A model generated the notes under the pieces. That model did not search any database and had not been told where the DNA came from. It was given only the letters and a program-made list of their open reading frames with translations. A DNA stretch of 64,000 nt, from the NCBI GenBank assembly GCA_963775015.1, contig CAVZHI010000018.1:1-64000 (forward strand). The letters are read 5' to 3'. Below, piece after piece: positions 1 to 17,058 of this stretch; within the stretch, counting starts at the first letter, position 1, and each line of letters begins with the position of its first letter. This stretch comes from JAEMQF01 sp963775015. Lineage in GTDB: Bacteria > Pseudomonadota > Gammaproteobacteria > Burkholderiales > Burkholderiaceae_C. The position numbers were made by a program, and so were the translations under genes.

Positions 1-1
1 C

Positions 2-3244
<3,243 letters not shown>

Positions 3245-3262
3245 TCAGGAAGGAACAAGAGC

Positions 3263-7483
<4,221 letters not shown>

Positions 7484-7523
7484 GCCGGGCGCGTCGCGCC
7501 GGCTTGGCGCGGCGTCCCCAGCC

Positions 7524-7553
7524 AAGGGCGGCCCACTTCGGCCGCCCTTGTTT
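7524..7553 (+). terminator. Terminator between rpoC and the convergent PIN gene
   Basis: A perfect 10-bp stem, AAGGGCGGCC with GGCCGCCCTT, closes a 6-base loop and is followed by GTTTC. The T run is short. The stem lies between the converging ends of rpoC and the PIN gene and may act in both directions. Confidence 0.75.
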
Positions 7554-8044
7554 CATGCGTTGCCGATGAGGCCTCTCGGCGGGGCGATGAGAACCCCCAT
7601 CGCGGCGGCGGGCCTGGCCAGGCGCAACAGTTCGCGATCTCGGCTCAGCAATTCGCTCGGCGCCAAGCGCAGCGCCAGGTCGAGAAACATCTGGTCGTCC
7701 GGATCGGCGCAGCGCAGCTCGCGGCGTGGTGCGACGCCTTGATCTGCCGGCACCATCACCGCCCAGCGTGCCCAGAGCGCGTGCACGTTCTCCTGCTGCG
7801 CCTGCCAGCACTGGAACGCGGGGCGGCGCAGCACGTCGTCAAACTCGAGGCGCATTGGTGGCGTCGCCAACCAGCGTCGCGACCCGCTGTCCAGCATGCG
7901 TGCAAGCGCCTCGCAGGCCGGGTCGCCAAAGACCAGCAAGTCGAGCACCACGTTGGTGTCCAGAACCAAACTCAAAGGTTCGCGAACGACCCCATTCTTC
8001 TCGGGCGGGGAAATGCTTTGACTGGCCTCAGAAATTTGTTGCAT
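7553..8044 (-). CDS. PIN-domain putative ribonuclease (VapC-like toxin family)
   Basis: This is a predicted PIN-fold endoribonuclease of the group annotated as 'putative toxin-antitoxin toxin component, PIN family'. After a short leader the protein reads LSLVLDTNVVLDLLVFGDPA. It then has an acidic LEFDDVL, a central CADPDDQMFLDLAL and a late LLSRDREL, so the usual set of metal-binding acids is present. I start at the ATG at 8044 (163 residues). A longer reading from 8143 would add a low-complexity tail that crosses the rplN promoter. I see no antitoxin gene next to it. It is convergent with rpoC and divergent from the ribosomal operon, an unusual place for a PIN gene. It may be an orphan nuclease rather than a true toxin. 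Confidence 0.8.
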   Translation of the reverse strand: MQQISEASQSISPPEKNGVVREPLSLVLDTNVVLDLLVFGDPACEALARMLDSGSRRWLATPPMRLEFDDVLRRPAFQCWQAQQENVHALWARWAVMVPADQGVAPRRELRCADPDDQMFLDLALRLAPSELLSRDRELLRLARPAAAMGVLIAPPRGLIGNA

Positions 8045-8047
8045 AAT
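8018..8047 (+). promoter_or_regulatory. Probable sigma-70 promoter for the rplN operon
   Basis: TTGACT at 8018-8023 and CATAAT at 8042-8047 are separated by 18 bases. Transcription would begin near 8054, leaving a leader of about 190 bases before rplN. The -10 box overlaps the start codon of the divergent PIN gene. The spc genes are cut off from the usual upstream S10 promoter in this genome, so a local promoter is needed. Confidence 0.55.
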
Positions 8048-8241
8048 CTGCGGCTTCGCTGAGTGGCTATGGTAACCGCGTGTCTTGCACGGGGCGACCG
8101 CAGCGCTCGGCTCCGCCGAAGTTTTCGCCCCCTGGTTGGCCACGCATCAACGCGGCTTGCCGAACGGGCCCAAGACTGACCGCCGTCGCGTCGCCATGGG
8201 GCATGGGACCAAATTGCGGGACAAGTTGGGGACAGTCAAAA

Positions 8242-8610
8242 ATGATTCAAATGCAGTCGCGGCTCGACGTCGCGGACAACACGGGTGCCAAGTCCGTCAT
8301 GTGCATCAAGGTGCTCGGCGGCTCCAAGCGCCGCTATGCCGGCATCGGCGACGTGATCAAGGTCAGCATCAAGGAAGCGGCGCCGCGCGGCCGCGTCAAG
8401 AAGGGCGAAATCTACAGCGCCGTCGTCGTGCGTACCGCCAAAGGCGTGCGGCGCAGCGACGGTTCGCTCGTCAAGTTCGACGGCAACGCCGCCGTGCTTC
8501 TGAACGCCAAGCTCGAGCCCATCGGCACCCGCATCTTCGGGCCGGTGACGCGCGAGCTGCGCACCGAGCGCTTCATGAAGATCGTGTCGCTCGCACCCGA
8601 AGTGCTGTAA
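8242..8610 (+). CDS. rplN: 50S ribosomal protein L14
   Basis: L14 is a core protein of the large ribosomal subunit that sits at the interface with the small subunit. The protein has 122 residues and starts MIQMQSRLDVADNTGAK, the standard N-terminus. The frame is open further upstream to 8080 but that stretch has no family resemblance, so I take the ATG at 8242. This is the first gene of the spc operon here. rpmC and rpsQ, which normally precede it, are missing. rplX follows after 31 bases. Confidence 0.98.
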   Translation: MIQMQSRLDVADNTGAKSVMCIKVLGGSKRRYAGIGDVIKVSIKEAAPRGRVKKGEIYSAVVVRTAKGVRRSDGSLVKFDGNAAVLLNAKLEPIGTRIFGPVTRELRTERFMKIVSLAPEVL

Positions 8611-8641
8611 GCGCTTTTTCGGTGCGGTACGAGGAACAGCT

Positions 8642-8986
8642 ATGAACAAACTTCGCAAGGGCGACCAGGTCATCGTTCTGACCGGGCGCGACAAGGGCAA
8701 ACGCGGCGTCATCTCCAAGCGCGTCGACGAAGAGCGCGTGCTCGTCGACGGCGTGAACATCGTGAAGAAACACGTCAAGCCCAATCCGATGAAGAACACG
8801 ACCGGCGGCGTCGTCGACAAGACGATGTCGATTCACCAGTCGAACGTGGCGATCTACAACCCGACCACCGGCAAGGCGGATCGGGTGGGCATCAAGCTGC
8901 TCAGCGACGCCGAGAAGCAGACGCGCAAGACGAAAGACAACGGCGTGCGCATCTACCGTTCCAGCGGCCAAGAGATCAAGGTTTAA
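8642..8986 (+). CDS. rplX: 50S ribosomal protein L24
   Basis: L24 is an early assembly protein of the large subunit. The 114-residue product begins with the KOW-type segment KLRKGDQVIVLTGRDKGKRG and continues with VDGVNIVKKHVKPN, both typical of L24. It is a few residues longer than the E. coli protein. It lies in spc order between rplN and rplE, with 9 bases to rplE. Confidence 0.98.
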   Translation: MNKLRKGDQVIVLTGRDKGKRGVISKRVDEERVLVDGVNIVKKHVKPNPMKNTTGGVVDKTMSIHQSNVAIYNPTTGKADRVGIKLLSDAEKQTRKTKDNGVRIYRSSGQEIKV

Positions 8987-8995
8987 GAGGCAGCC

Positions 8996-9547
8996 ATGGC
9001 TCGTTTGCAACAGTTCTACCGCGAAAAGGTCGTTCCCGACCTGGTGAAGAAGTTCGGTTTCACCTCGACGATGCAGGTGCCGCGCCTGAGCAAGATCACG
9101 CTCAACATGGGCGTGAGCGAGGCGGTGTCGGACAAGAAGGTGATGGACAGCGCCGTCGCCGACCTGACGAAGATCTCCGGCCGCAAGCCGGTGGTGACGA
9201 AGTCGAAGAAGGCGATCGCCGGCTTCAAGATCCGCGACGGCGTTCCGATCGGTTGCATGGTGACGCTGCGCGGCGCGCAGATGTACGAGTTCCTGGACCG
9301 CTTCGTGACGATCGCGCTGCCGCGCGTGCGCGACTTTCGCGGCATCTCGGCGCGCGCCTTCGATGGTCGCGGCAACTACAACATCGGCGTCAAGGAACAG
9401 ATCATCTTCCCTGAGATTGAGTACGACAAGATCGACGCCGTGCGTGGCCTGAACATCAGCATCACGACGACGGCGAAGTCCGACGAGGAGTGCAAGGCGC
9501 TGCTCACGGCATTCAAGTTCCCGTTCAAGACCGAAAAGAACGCCTGA
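8996..9547 (+). CDS. rplE: 50S ribosomal protein L5
   Basis: L5 binds 5S rRNA in the central protuberance. The protein has 183 residues. Recognisable segments are KITLNMGVSEAVSDKK, GRKPVVTKSKKAIAGFK and DFRGISARAFDGRGNYN. The start ATG follows AAGAGGCAGCC. It sits in standard spc order. Confidence 0.98.
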   Translation: MARLQQFYREKVVPDLVKKFGFTSTMQVPRLSKITLNMGVSEAVSDKKVMDSAVADLTKISGRKPVVTKSKKAIAGFKIRDGVPIGCMVTLRGAQMYEFLDRFVTIALPRVRDFRGISARAFDGRGNYNIGVKEQIIFPEIEYDKIDAVRGLNISITTTAKSDEECKALLTAFKFPFKTEKNA

Positions 9548-9567
9548 ACAAGGCCTGAAAGACCGCG

Positions 9568-9873
9568 ATGGCAAAAGTTTCCCTCATTCAGCGCGAACTC
9601 AAGCGGACCCAACTGGTCGCCAAGTACGCGAAGAAATACAACGAACTCAAGACGCTCGCCAACGACGCGAAGAAGTCCGACGAAGAGCGCTACGCAGCGC
9701 GCCTGGAGCTGCAGAAGTTGCCGCGCAACGCGTATCCGACGCGCCAGCGCAACCGCTGCGAATTGACGGGCCGCCCGCGCGGCACGTTCCGCAAGTTCGG
9801 CCTGGGACGCAGCAAGATCCGCGACCTCGCGTTCAGGGGCGACATTCCCGGCATCGTCAAGGCCAGTTGGTAG
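9568..9873 (+). CDS. rpsN: 30S ribosomal protein S14
   Basis: S14 is a small-subunit head protein. The 101-residue length and the absence of a CXXC zinc pair mark the long, zinc-independent form. The conserved C-terminal segment NRCELTGRPRGTFRKFGL is present. The gene lies 20 bases after rplE. Confidence 0.98.
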   Translation: MAKVSLIQRELKRTQLVAKYAKKYNELKTLANDAKKSDEERYAARLELQKLPRNAYPTRQRNRCELTGRPRGTFRKFGLGRSKIRDLAFRGDIPGIVKASW

Positions 9874-9910
9874 GCGTGGCGCTGCCGCGGCCCGATCAGG
9901 AGATTTCCGA

Positions 9911-10306
9911 ATGAGCATGAGTGACCCCATCGCTGACATGTTGACGCGCATTCGCAATGCGCAGATGGTGGACAAGCCCACGGTGACGATGCCGTCGTCA
10001 AAACTCAAGGTGGCGATCGCCAGCGTCTTGAAAGACGAGGGCTACATCGACGCGTACGCGGTGCGCGACGCCGGGACCAAACCGCAGCTCGAGATTGCGC
10101 TCAAGTACTACGCGGGCCGGCCGGTGATCGAGCACATCGAGCGCGTGAGTCGCCCCGGCCTGCGCATCTACAAGGGCCGGCACGACATTCCGAGCGTGCA
10201 GAACGGCCTCGGCGTCGCGATCGTCACCACGCCCAAGGGCGTGATGACGGATCGCAAGGCGCGGCAAGCCGGCATCGGCGGCGAAGTGATTTGCTACGTG
10301 GCATAA
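9911..10306 (+). CDS. rpsH: 30S ribosomal protein S8
   Basis: S8 binds the central domain of 16S rRNA and, in E. coli, represses the spc operon by binding its mRNA near rplE. The protein has 131 residues with SDPIADMLTRIRNA near the N-terminus and the C-terminal GGEVICYVA. I use the ATG at 9911, 8 bases after AGGAG. A second in-frame ATG at 9917 would give the commoner MSDPIADML start. Confidence 0.97.
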   Translation: MSMSDPIADMLTRIRNAQMVDKPTVTMPSSKLKVAIASVLKDEGYIDAYAVRDAGTKPQLEIALKYYAGRPVIEHIERVSRPGLRIYKGRHDIPSVQNGLGVAIVTTPKGVMTDRKARQAGIGGEVICYVA

Positions 10307-10315
10307 GGAGAGCAC

Positions 10316-10849
10316 ATGTCTCGCGTAGGAAAAATGCCGATCACGGTGCCCAAGGGCGTCGAAGTCGCGGTGAGCGGCGGCCAGGTGAGCGTCAAGGGTG
10401 CGCTGGGCACGCTGGTGCAGCCGGCGCATGCGCTCGTCACGGTCACGAGTGAGGCCGGCAAGCTGATGTTTGCGCCCGTCGACGCGACGCCGCAGGCCGA
10501 CGCCATGTCCGGAACGATGCGCGCGCTGGTCGCGAACATGGTGAACGGTGTCAGCAAGGGCTTCGAGAAGAAGTTGAGCCTGGTCGGCGTGGGCTTTCGG
10601 GCCCAGGCGGCGGGGCAGAAGCTGACGCTGCAGGTCGGCTATTCGCACCCGGTGGCCAAAGACATGCCTGCGGGCGTGAAAGTGGCGTGCCCGACGCAAA
10701 CCGAAATCGTCATCACGGGGGCGAATCGCCAGACGGTGGGCCAGGTGGCCGCCGAAGTGCGCGCCTTCCGTCCGCCCGAGCCGTACAAGGGCAAGGGGAT
10801 CCGCTACATCGACGAGAAGGTTTCCCTCAAGGAAACGAAGAAGAAGTAA
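10316..10849 (+). CDS. rplF: 50S ribosomal protein L6
   Basis: L6 is a large-subunit protein near the sarcin-ricin loop. The protein has 177 residues, beginning MSRVGKMPITVPKGVEV and ending with the signature PEPYKGKGIRYIDE. A GGAG site precedes the ATG. It lies in spc order, 13 bases before rplR. Confidence 0.98.
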   Translation: MSRVGKMPITVPKGVEVAVSGGQVSVKGALGTLVQPAHALVTVTSEAGKLMFAPVDATPQADAMSGTMRALVANMVNGVSKGFEKKLSLVGVGFRAQAAGQKLTLQVGYSHPVAKDMPAGVKVACPTQTEIVITGANRQTVGQVAAEVRAFRPPEPYKGKGIRYIDEKVSLKETKKK

Positions 10850-10862
10850 GGAGCGACTGGTC

Positions 10863-11228
10863 ATGCTGAACAAGAAAGAACAGCGCACGCGTCGCGCCCT
10901 GCAGACTCGCAAGCGCATCGCCAAGCAGCAGGTGGCACGCCTGACGGTGTTTCGCTCGAACCTGCACATCTACGCGAGCATCGTCAGCGACGACGGCGCG
11001 AGCGTGCTCGCGAGCGCCTCCACCGCCGAAGCGGCGACGCGCAAGGAGCTCGGTGCGAAGGGCAAGGGTGGCAACGTCGCTGCAGCAACCGCGGTGGGGC
11101 AACGCATCGCCGAGCGCGCCAAGGCCGCGGGGGTCGAGCGCGTCGCGTTCGACCGCTCCGGCTTCGCCTACCACGGCCGCGTCAAGGCGCTCGCCGAAGC
11201 GGCGCGCGAAGCGGGCTTGCAGTTCTAG
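10863..11228 (+). CDS. rplR: 50S ribosomal protein L18
   Basis: L18 binds 5S rRNA together with L5. The protein has 121 residues, with RLTVFRSNLHIYASI in the middle and a C-terminal FDRSGFAYHGRVKALAEAAR segment. AGGAGCG precedes the ATG. It lies in spc order. Confidence 0.98.
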   Translation: MLNKKEQRTRRALQTRKRIAKQQVARLTVFRSNLHIYASIVSDDGASVLASASTAEAATRKELGAKGKGGNVAAATAVGQRIAERAKAAGVERVAFDRSGFAYHGRVKALAEAAREAGLQF

Positions 11229-11272
11229 GCCGCACCCGGTGAATCGGCGAAAACCTCTCTAGGAACTCGAAC

Positions 11273-11794
11273 ATGGCAAAGTTTCAACCCCGCGGCGCCC
11301 AAGGCGAAGCCAACGACGACGGGCTGAAGGAAAAGATGATCGCGGTGAACCGCGTCACGAAGGTCGTGAAGGGCGGGCGCACGCTCAGCTTTGCCGCGTT
11401 GACGGTGGTGGGCGACGGCGACGGCCGCATCGGCATGGGCAAGGGCAAGGCCAAGGAAGTTCCGGTGGCGGTGCAGAAGGCGATGGAAAGCGCGCGCCGC
11501 AATCTGTTCAAGGTCGCGCTCAAGGACGGCACGATCTACCACAAGGTGATCGGCGAGCATGGTGCGTCGCATGTGCTGATGGCGCCGGCAGCGGCAGGCA
11601 CGGGCATCATCGCCGGTGGCCCGATGCGCGCCGTGTTCGAAGTCATGGGCGTGACCGACATCGTCTGCAAGAGCCTGGGCTCGTCGAACCCCTACAACCT
11701 GGTTCGCGCCACGCTCGACGCGCTCAAGCACACCAGCACGCCGGCCGAGATTGCCGCCAAGCGTGGCCTGACGGTTGAGCAAATCTTCAACTGA
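11273..11794 (+). CDS. rpsE: 30S ribosomal protein S5
   Basis: S5 contributes to decoding fidelity in the small subunit. The protein has 173 residues. The double-stranded RNA binding segment reads EKMIAVNRVTKVVKGGR, followed by the glycine-rich GDGDGRIGMGKGKAKEVP and the C-terminal SSNPYNLVRATLDAL. It lies in spc order between rplR and rpmD. Confidence 0.98.
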   Translation: MAKFQPRGAQGEANDDGLKEKMIAVNRVTKVVKGGRTLSFAALTVVGDGDGRIGMGKGKAKEVPVAVQKAMESARRNLFKVALKDGTIYHKVIGEHGASHVLMAPAAAGTGIIAGGPMRAVFEVMGVTDIVCKSLGSSNPYNLVRATLDALKHTSTPAEIAAKRGLTVEQIFN

Positions 11795-11812
11795 ACGCAC
11801 GGGAGCCGGAAC

Positions 11813-11995
11813 ATGAGCGACAAGAAAACCGTGCAAATCAAGTTGGTGAAGAGCATCAACGGCACACGCGAATCGCACCGCGCGACGGTGCGAGGTCTCG
11901 GCCTGCGCAAGCTGAACAGCGAGTCGACGCTGGAAGACACGCCCGCGGTGCGCGGCATGATCAATAAGGTCTCCTACCTGGTCAAGGTGCTCTGA
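11813..11995 (+). CDS. rpmD: 50S ribosomal protein L30
   Basis: L30 is a small large-subunit protein of 60 residues. It has the typical KTVQIKLVKSINGT start and RATVRGLGLRKLNS core. It lies between rpsE and rplO as usual. Confidence 0.97.
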   Translation: MSDKKTVQIKLVKSINGTRESHRATVRGLGLRKLNSESTLEDTPAVRGMINKVSYLVKVL

Positions 11996-12015
11996 GCGCC
12001 GCAACAGACGAAGCC

Positions 12016-12447
12016 ATGGAACTGAACAACATCAAACCCGCAGCCGGCGCCAAGTCGGCGCGGCGCCGCGTCGGGCGCGGCATCGGCTCGGGCCTGGGCA
12101 AGACCGCCGGGCGCGGCCACAAGGGCCAGAAATCGCGCTCGGGTGGCTACCACAAGGTCGGCTTCGAAGGCGGGCAGATGCCGCTGCAGCGACGCTTGCC
12201 CAAGCGCGGCTTCAAGTCGCATCAGCTGCAATTCAACGCCGAAATCAACTTGAACGACCTGGAGCGTCTCGGCGCTGCGGAAGTCGATCTGCTGGCGCTG
12301 AAGCAGGCACGCCTGGTCGGCGAACTGATCAAGACCGTCAAAGTGATCAAAACCGGAACGCTGACCAAAGCGGTGGCGCTCAAGGGCATCGGCGCGACGG
12401 CGGGCGCCAAGGCGGCAATCGTTGCCGCCGGCGGCTCGGTCGCCTGA
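12016..12447 (+). CDS. rplO: 50S ribosomal protein L15
   Basis: L15 is a late-assembling large-subunit protein. The 143-residue product starts MELNNIKPAAGAKSARRR and has the glycine- and arginine-rich GRGIGSGLGKTAGRGHKGQ stretch that marks L15. secY follows 40 bases after the stop, with a GTG start. Confidence 0.98.
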   Translation: MELNNIKPAAGAKSARRRVGRGIGSGLGKTAGRGHKGQKSRSGGYHKVGFEGGQMPLQRRLPKRGFKSHQLQFNAEINLNDLERLGAAEVDLLALKQARLVGELIKTVKVIKTGTLTKAVALKGIGATAGAKAAIVAAGGSVA

Positions 12448-12487
12448 AGCGCAGGCGGCCTCTCGGCGACACTCGGACACACGGCAC

Positions 12488-13798
<1,311 letters not shown>

Positions 13799-13884
13799 GC
13801 GAACGCAATCCAGCGATCGGCAGCTTGACGGACAAAGGCACACGATAGTCAAACGGTAGGCAAGGCGACAGGCACGACTCAGGC

Positions 13885-14103
13885 ATGGCGAAAGACGATG
13901 TCATCCAGATGCAGGGCGAGATTCTGGAGAATCTGCCCAACGCAACATTTCGCGTGAAGCTGGAAAACGGACATGTCGTGCTCGGTCACATCTCCGGAAA
14001 GATGCGAATGCATTACATCCGCATCCTTCCCGGAGACAAAGTGACCGTCGAGTTGACGCCTTACGACTTGACGCGTGCGCGCATCGTGTTCCGCGCCAAG
14101 TAG
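13885..14103 (+). CDS. infA: Translation initiation factor IF-1
   Basis: IF-1 is a single OB-fold protein that occupies the ribosomal A site during initiation. The 72-residue product, MAKDDVIQMQGEILENLPN onward to RIVFRAK, is full length and nearly invariant. It lies between secY and rpmJ as in many betaproteobacteria. Confidence 0.98.
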   Translation: MAKDDVIQMQGEILENLPNATFRVKLENGHVVLGHISGKMRMHYIRILPGDKVTVELTPYDLTRARIVFRAK

Positions 14104-14168
14104 GGCTGGAACGCAGAGACAAGAATGAAGACGACGGATTTCGCAGAAACGAATCGCAGGAGCGAAGA

Positions 14169-14282
14169 ATGAAAGTAGCCGCATCGGTAAAGAAAATGTG
14201 CCGCCACTGCAAGATCGTGCGGCGCAAGGGCGTGGTGCGCGTGATCTGCACCGATCCGCGCCACAAGCAGCGCCAGGGCTGA
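14169..14282 (+). CDS. rpmJ: 50S ribosomal protein L36
   Basis: L36 is the smallest large-subunit protein. The 37-residue product is the zinc-binding form: Cys11, Cys14, Cys27 and His32 form the ribbon (MCRHCKIVRRKGVV, then VICTDPRHKQRQG). The ATG follows AGGAGCGAAG, a strong ribosome site. It lies between infA and rpsM, its normal place. Confidence 0.97.
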   Translation: MKVAASVKKMCRHCKIVRRKGVVRVICTDPRHKQRQG

Positions 14283-14336
14283 GATTATTCGCGTCACCGC
14301 GAGCCCCGCGACCACCCGACCATCTGAAGGACGTTT

Positions 14337-14711
14337 ATGGCACGTATTGCCGGCATCAACATTCCGCCCCACAAGCACGCTGAAATCGGCCTGACCGCGA
14401 TCTACGGCATCGGCCGCAGCACGGCGCAGAAGATTTGCGCCCGCACCGGGGTTCCGCTGGACCGAAAGGTGAAGGACCTGACCGACACCGATCTGGAAAA
14501 GATCCGCGAGGAAATCGGACGCCTCACGATCGAAGGTGACTTGCGCCGCGAGATGTCGATCAACATCAAGCGCCTCATGGACCTGGGCTGCTACCGGGGC
14601 TTTCGCCACCGGCGCGGCTTGCCGGTTCGCGGCCAGCGCACCAAGACGAATGCGCGCACGCGCAAGGGCCCGCGCAGGTCGGGCGCTCTGGTGAAGAAGG
14701 CCTCGGCGTAA
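14337..14711 (+). CDS. rpsM: 30S ribosomal protein S13
   Basis: S13 is a small-subunit head protein that contacts the P-site tRNA and the large subunit. The 124-residue product starts MARIAGINIPPHKHAEIGLT and carries the basic C-terminal tail RGQRTKTNARTRKGPRR. It opens the alpha operon group (S13, S11, S4, RpoA, L17). Confidence 0.98.
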   Translation: MARIAGINIPPHKHAEIGLTAIYGIGRSTAQKICARTGVPLDRKVKDLTDTDLEKIREEIGRLTIEGDLRREMSINIKRLMDLGCYRGFRHRRGLPVRGQRTKTNARTRKGPRRSGALVKKASA

Positions 14712-14760
14712 GCGGCGTTGCCGCAGCACCGGTCAGCTCAAACGTTTTCAGAAAGTCATC

Positions 14761-15165
14761 ATGGCAAAACCACCCGTCAATACCGCCGCGCAACGCGTGC
14801 GCAAGAAAATTCGCAAGAACGTTGCGGACGGTATCGCGCATGTGCACGCCTCGTTCAACAACACGATCATCACGATCACCGATCGCCAGGGCAGCGCGCT
14901 GTCTTGGGCGTCCAGCGGTGGTCAGGGGTTCAAGGGCTCGCGCAAGAGCACGCCGTTTGCCGCCCAGGTGGCTGCCGAAACGGCAGGCCGCGCGGCGCAG
15001 GAGCAGGGAATCAAGAACCTGGACGTTCGCATCAAGGGCCCGGGCCCAGGGCGCGAGTCTTCGGTGCGTGCGCTGGCGGCGCTCGGAATCCGCATCAACC
15101 TGATTTCCGACGTGACGCCCGTGCCGCACAACGGGTGCCGGCCGCAAAAGCGGCGTCGCATCTGA
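14761..15165 (+). CDS. rpsK: 30S ribosomal protein S11
   Basis: S11 forms part of the platform of the small subunit. The protein has 134 residues, with VHASFNNTIITITDRQG, the KSTPFAAQVAAE segment and the basic C-terminus PHNGCRPQKRRRI. 168 bases separate it from rpsD, which is longer than the other gaps in this operon. I see no gene there. Confidence 0.98.
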   Translation: MAKPPVNTAAQRVRKKIRKNVADGIAHVHASFNNTIITITDRQGSALSWASSGGQGFKGSRKSTPFAAQVAAETAGRAAQEQGIKNLDVRIKGPGPGRESSVRALAALGIRINLISDVTPVPHNGCRPQKRRRI

Positions 15166-15333
15166 TCATTTTTTCAAACGGGGCGACGCCTGAAGAGACG
15201 CGGCCCGCACTGCAAGGGGGTCGCAGGGCCCCGACATTGAAGCCCACCGTCTGAGCGCACAACAACAACACTCGCCAGACTCGCGCAAGCTGATGCGTCA
15301 TCGGCCTGCGTCAGAACGACACAAGGACACAAC

Positions 15334-15957
15334 GTGGCACGTTACCTAGGACCCAAGGCCAGGCTCTCGCGACGCGAAGGCACCGACCTCTTCTTGAAGA
15401 GTGCACGGCGCCCAATCGGCGACAAGGCCAAGTTCGACAGCAAACCCGGCCAGCACGGCCGCAACTCCGGCACGCGCATGTCGGACTATGGTTTGCAGTT
15501 GCGCGAGAAGCAGAAAGTGAAGCGCATGTACGGCATCCTGGAGCGCCAGTTTCGGCGTTACTTCGCCGAAGCCGAGCGGCGCAAGGGCAATACCGGGGGC
15601 AATTTGTTGATGCTTCTCGAGTCGCGCCTGGACAACGTCGTGTATCGCATGGGCTTCGGCTCGACGCGCGCCGAAGCGCGCCAGCTCGTCTCGCACAAGT
15701 CGATTGCCGTCAACGGCGAAGTCGTGAACATCGCGTCCTACCTCGTCAAGGCAGGCGACACGGTGAGCGTGCGCGAAAAGGCCGCAAAACAACTGCGGAT
15801 CACCGACTCGCTCAAGCTCGCCGAGACGATCGGCATGCCGGGTTGGGTCCAGGTCGACGCGGCGAAATGCCAGGGCGTGTTCAAGAAACCGCCCGATCGC
15901 GACGAATTCGGCGCCGACATCAAAGAAGCGCTGATCGTCGAGCTCTACTCCCGCTAG
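15334..15957 (+). CDS. rpsD: 30S ribosomal protein S4
   Basis: S4 nucleates small-subunit assembly and, in E. coli, represses the alpha operon. The 207-residue product begins at a GTG codon (ARYLGPKARLSRREGTDL). It has the central KVKRMYGILERQFRRYF and the S4 RNA-binding region ESRLDNVVYRMGFGSTRAEARQ, shown here only in part. Confidence 0.98.
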   Translation: MARYLGPKARLSRREGTDLFLKSARRPIGDKAKFDSKPGQHGRNSGTRMSDYGLQLREKQKVKRMYGILERQFRRYFAEAERRKGNTGGNLLMLLESRLDNVVYRMGFGSTRAEARQLVSHKSIAVNGEVVNIASYLVKAGDTVSVREKAAKQLRITDSLKLAETIGMPGWVQVDAAKCQGVFKKPPDRDEFGADIKEALIVELYSR

Positions 15958-16070
15958 CGGGCACAACCGCTGCTGCGCATGCCGGGCGTGCACAGCGGAT
16001 TTCCAGCCCGACGAACTCCATCAGCCTTATCGGTGTAACGAGCCGAGGGTATTGAGAGGAACGAGACTCA

Positions 16071-17057
16071 ATGCAAACGAATCTGCTGAAACCCAAAGCC
16101 ATCAATGTCGAGCCGCTCGGCGGCCACCGTGCCAAGGTGACGCTCGAGCCTTTCGAGCGCGGCTACGGCCACACGCTGGGCAACGCGCTGCGCCGCGTGC
16201 TGCTCTCTTCGATGGTCGGTTATGCGCCCACCGAAGTGACGATCGCCGGCGTGCTGCACGAGTACTCCACCGTCGACGGCGTTCAGGAAGACGTGGTGCA
16301 CATCATGCTCAACCTGAAGGGCGTCGTGTTCCGGCTGCACAACCGCGACGAAGTGACGCTCGTGCTGCGCAAAGAGGGTGAAGGCCCGGTCACGGCAGGC
16401 GACATCCAGACGCCGCACGACGTGGAAATCATCAACCCCGAGCATGTGGTCGCGAACCTCGCGCACGGCGGCAAGCTCGACATGCAGATCAAGGTTGAAA
16501 AAGGCCGCGGTTACGTTCCGGGCACGATGCGCAGATACGGCGACGAGACGACGAAGTCGATCGGCCGCATCGTTCTCGACGCGTCGTTCTCGCCAGTGGC
16601 GCGCGTCAGCTACACCGTCGAGAGCGCACGAGTCGAGCAGCGCACAGACCTGGACAAGCTGGTGATGGAGATCGTCACCAATGGTGCCGTGACTCCCGAA
16701 GAGGCGATCCGCTCGTCGGCGAAGATCCTCGTCGAGCAACTCGCCGTCTTCGCGCAGCTCGAGGGCAGCGAAATCGCAGCGTTCAGCGAGCCGCAACAGC
16801 GCAGCACGCAGTTCGACCCGATCCTGCTGCGCCCGGTGGACGAACTCGAACTCACGGTGCGTTCGGCGAACTGCCTGAAGGCGGAAAACATCTACTACAT
16901 CGGCGACCTGATCCAGCGCACCGAAACCGAGCTGCTCAAGACGCCGAACCTGGGGCGTAAATCGCTCAACGAGATCAAGGAAGTTCTGGCGTCGCGTGGG
17001 TTGACGCTGGGCGGCAGGCTGGAGAACTGGCCGCCCCAGGGACTGGATAAGAGGTAA
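16071..17057 (+). CDS. rpoA: RNA polymerase alpha subunit
   Basis: This is the alpha subunit of RNA polymerase, 328 residues, full length. The N-terminal dimerisation domain contains TLEPFERGYGHTLGNALRR and the C-terminal domain contains LGRKSLNEIKEVLASRGLTL, which contacts UP elements and activators. The ATG follows GAGAGGAACGAG. Two hairpins lie between its stop and rplQ. Confidence 0.99.
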   Translation: MQTNLLKPKAINVEPLGGHRAKVTLEPFERGYGHTLGNALRRVLLSSMVGYAPTEVTIAGVLHEYSTVDGVQEDVVHIMLNLKGVVFRLHNRDEVTLVLRKEGEGPVTAGDIQTPHDVEIINPEHVVANLAHGGKLDMQIKVEKGRGYVPGTMRRYGDETTKSIGRIVLDASFSPVARVSYTVESARVEQRTDLDKLVMEIVTNGAVTPEEAIRSSAKILVEQLAVFAQLEGSEIAAFSEPQQRSTQFDPILLRPVDELELTVRSANCLKAENIYYIGDLIQRTETELLKTPNLGRKSLNEIKEVLASRGLTLGGRLENWPPQGLDKR

Positions 17058-17058
17058 A

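Noticed and set aside
8080..8241. N-terminal extension of rplN
   Set aside because: L14 proteins start at MIQ; the extension is unrelated sequence covering the proposed leader.
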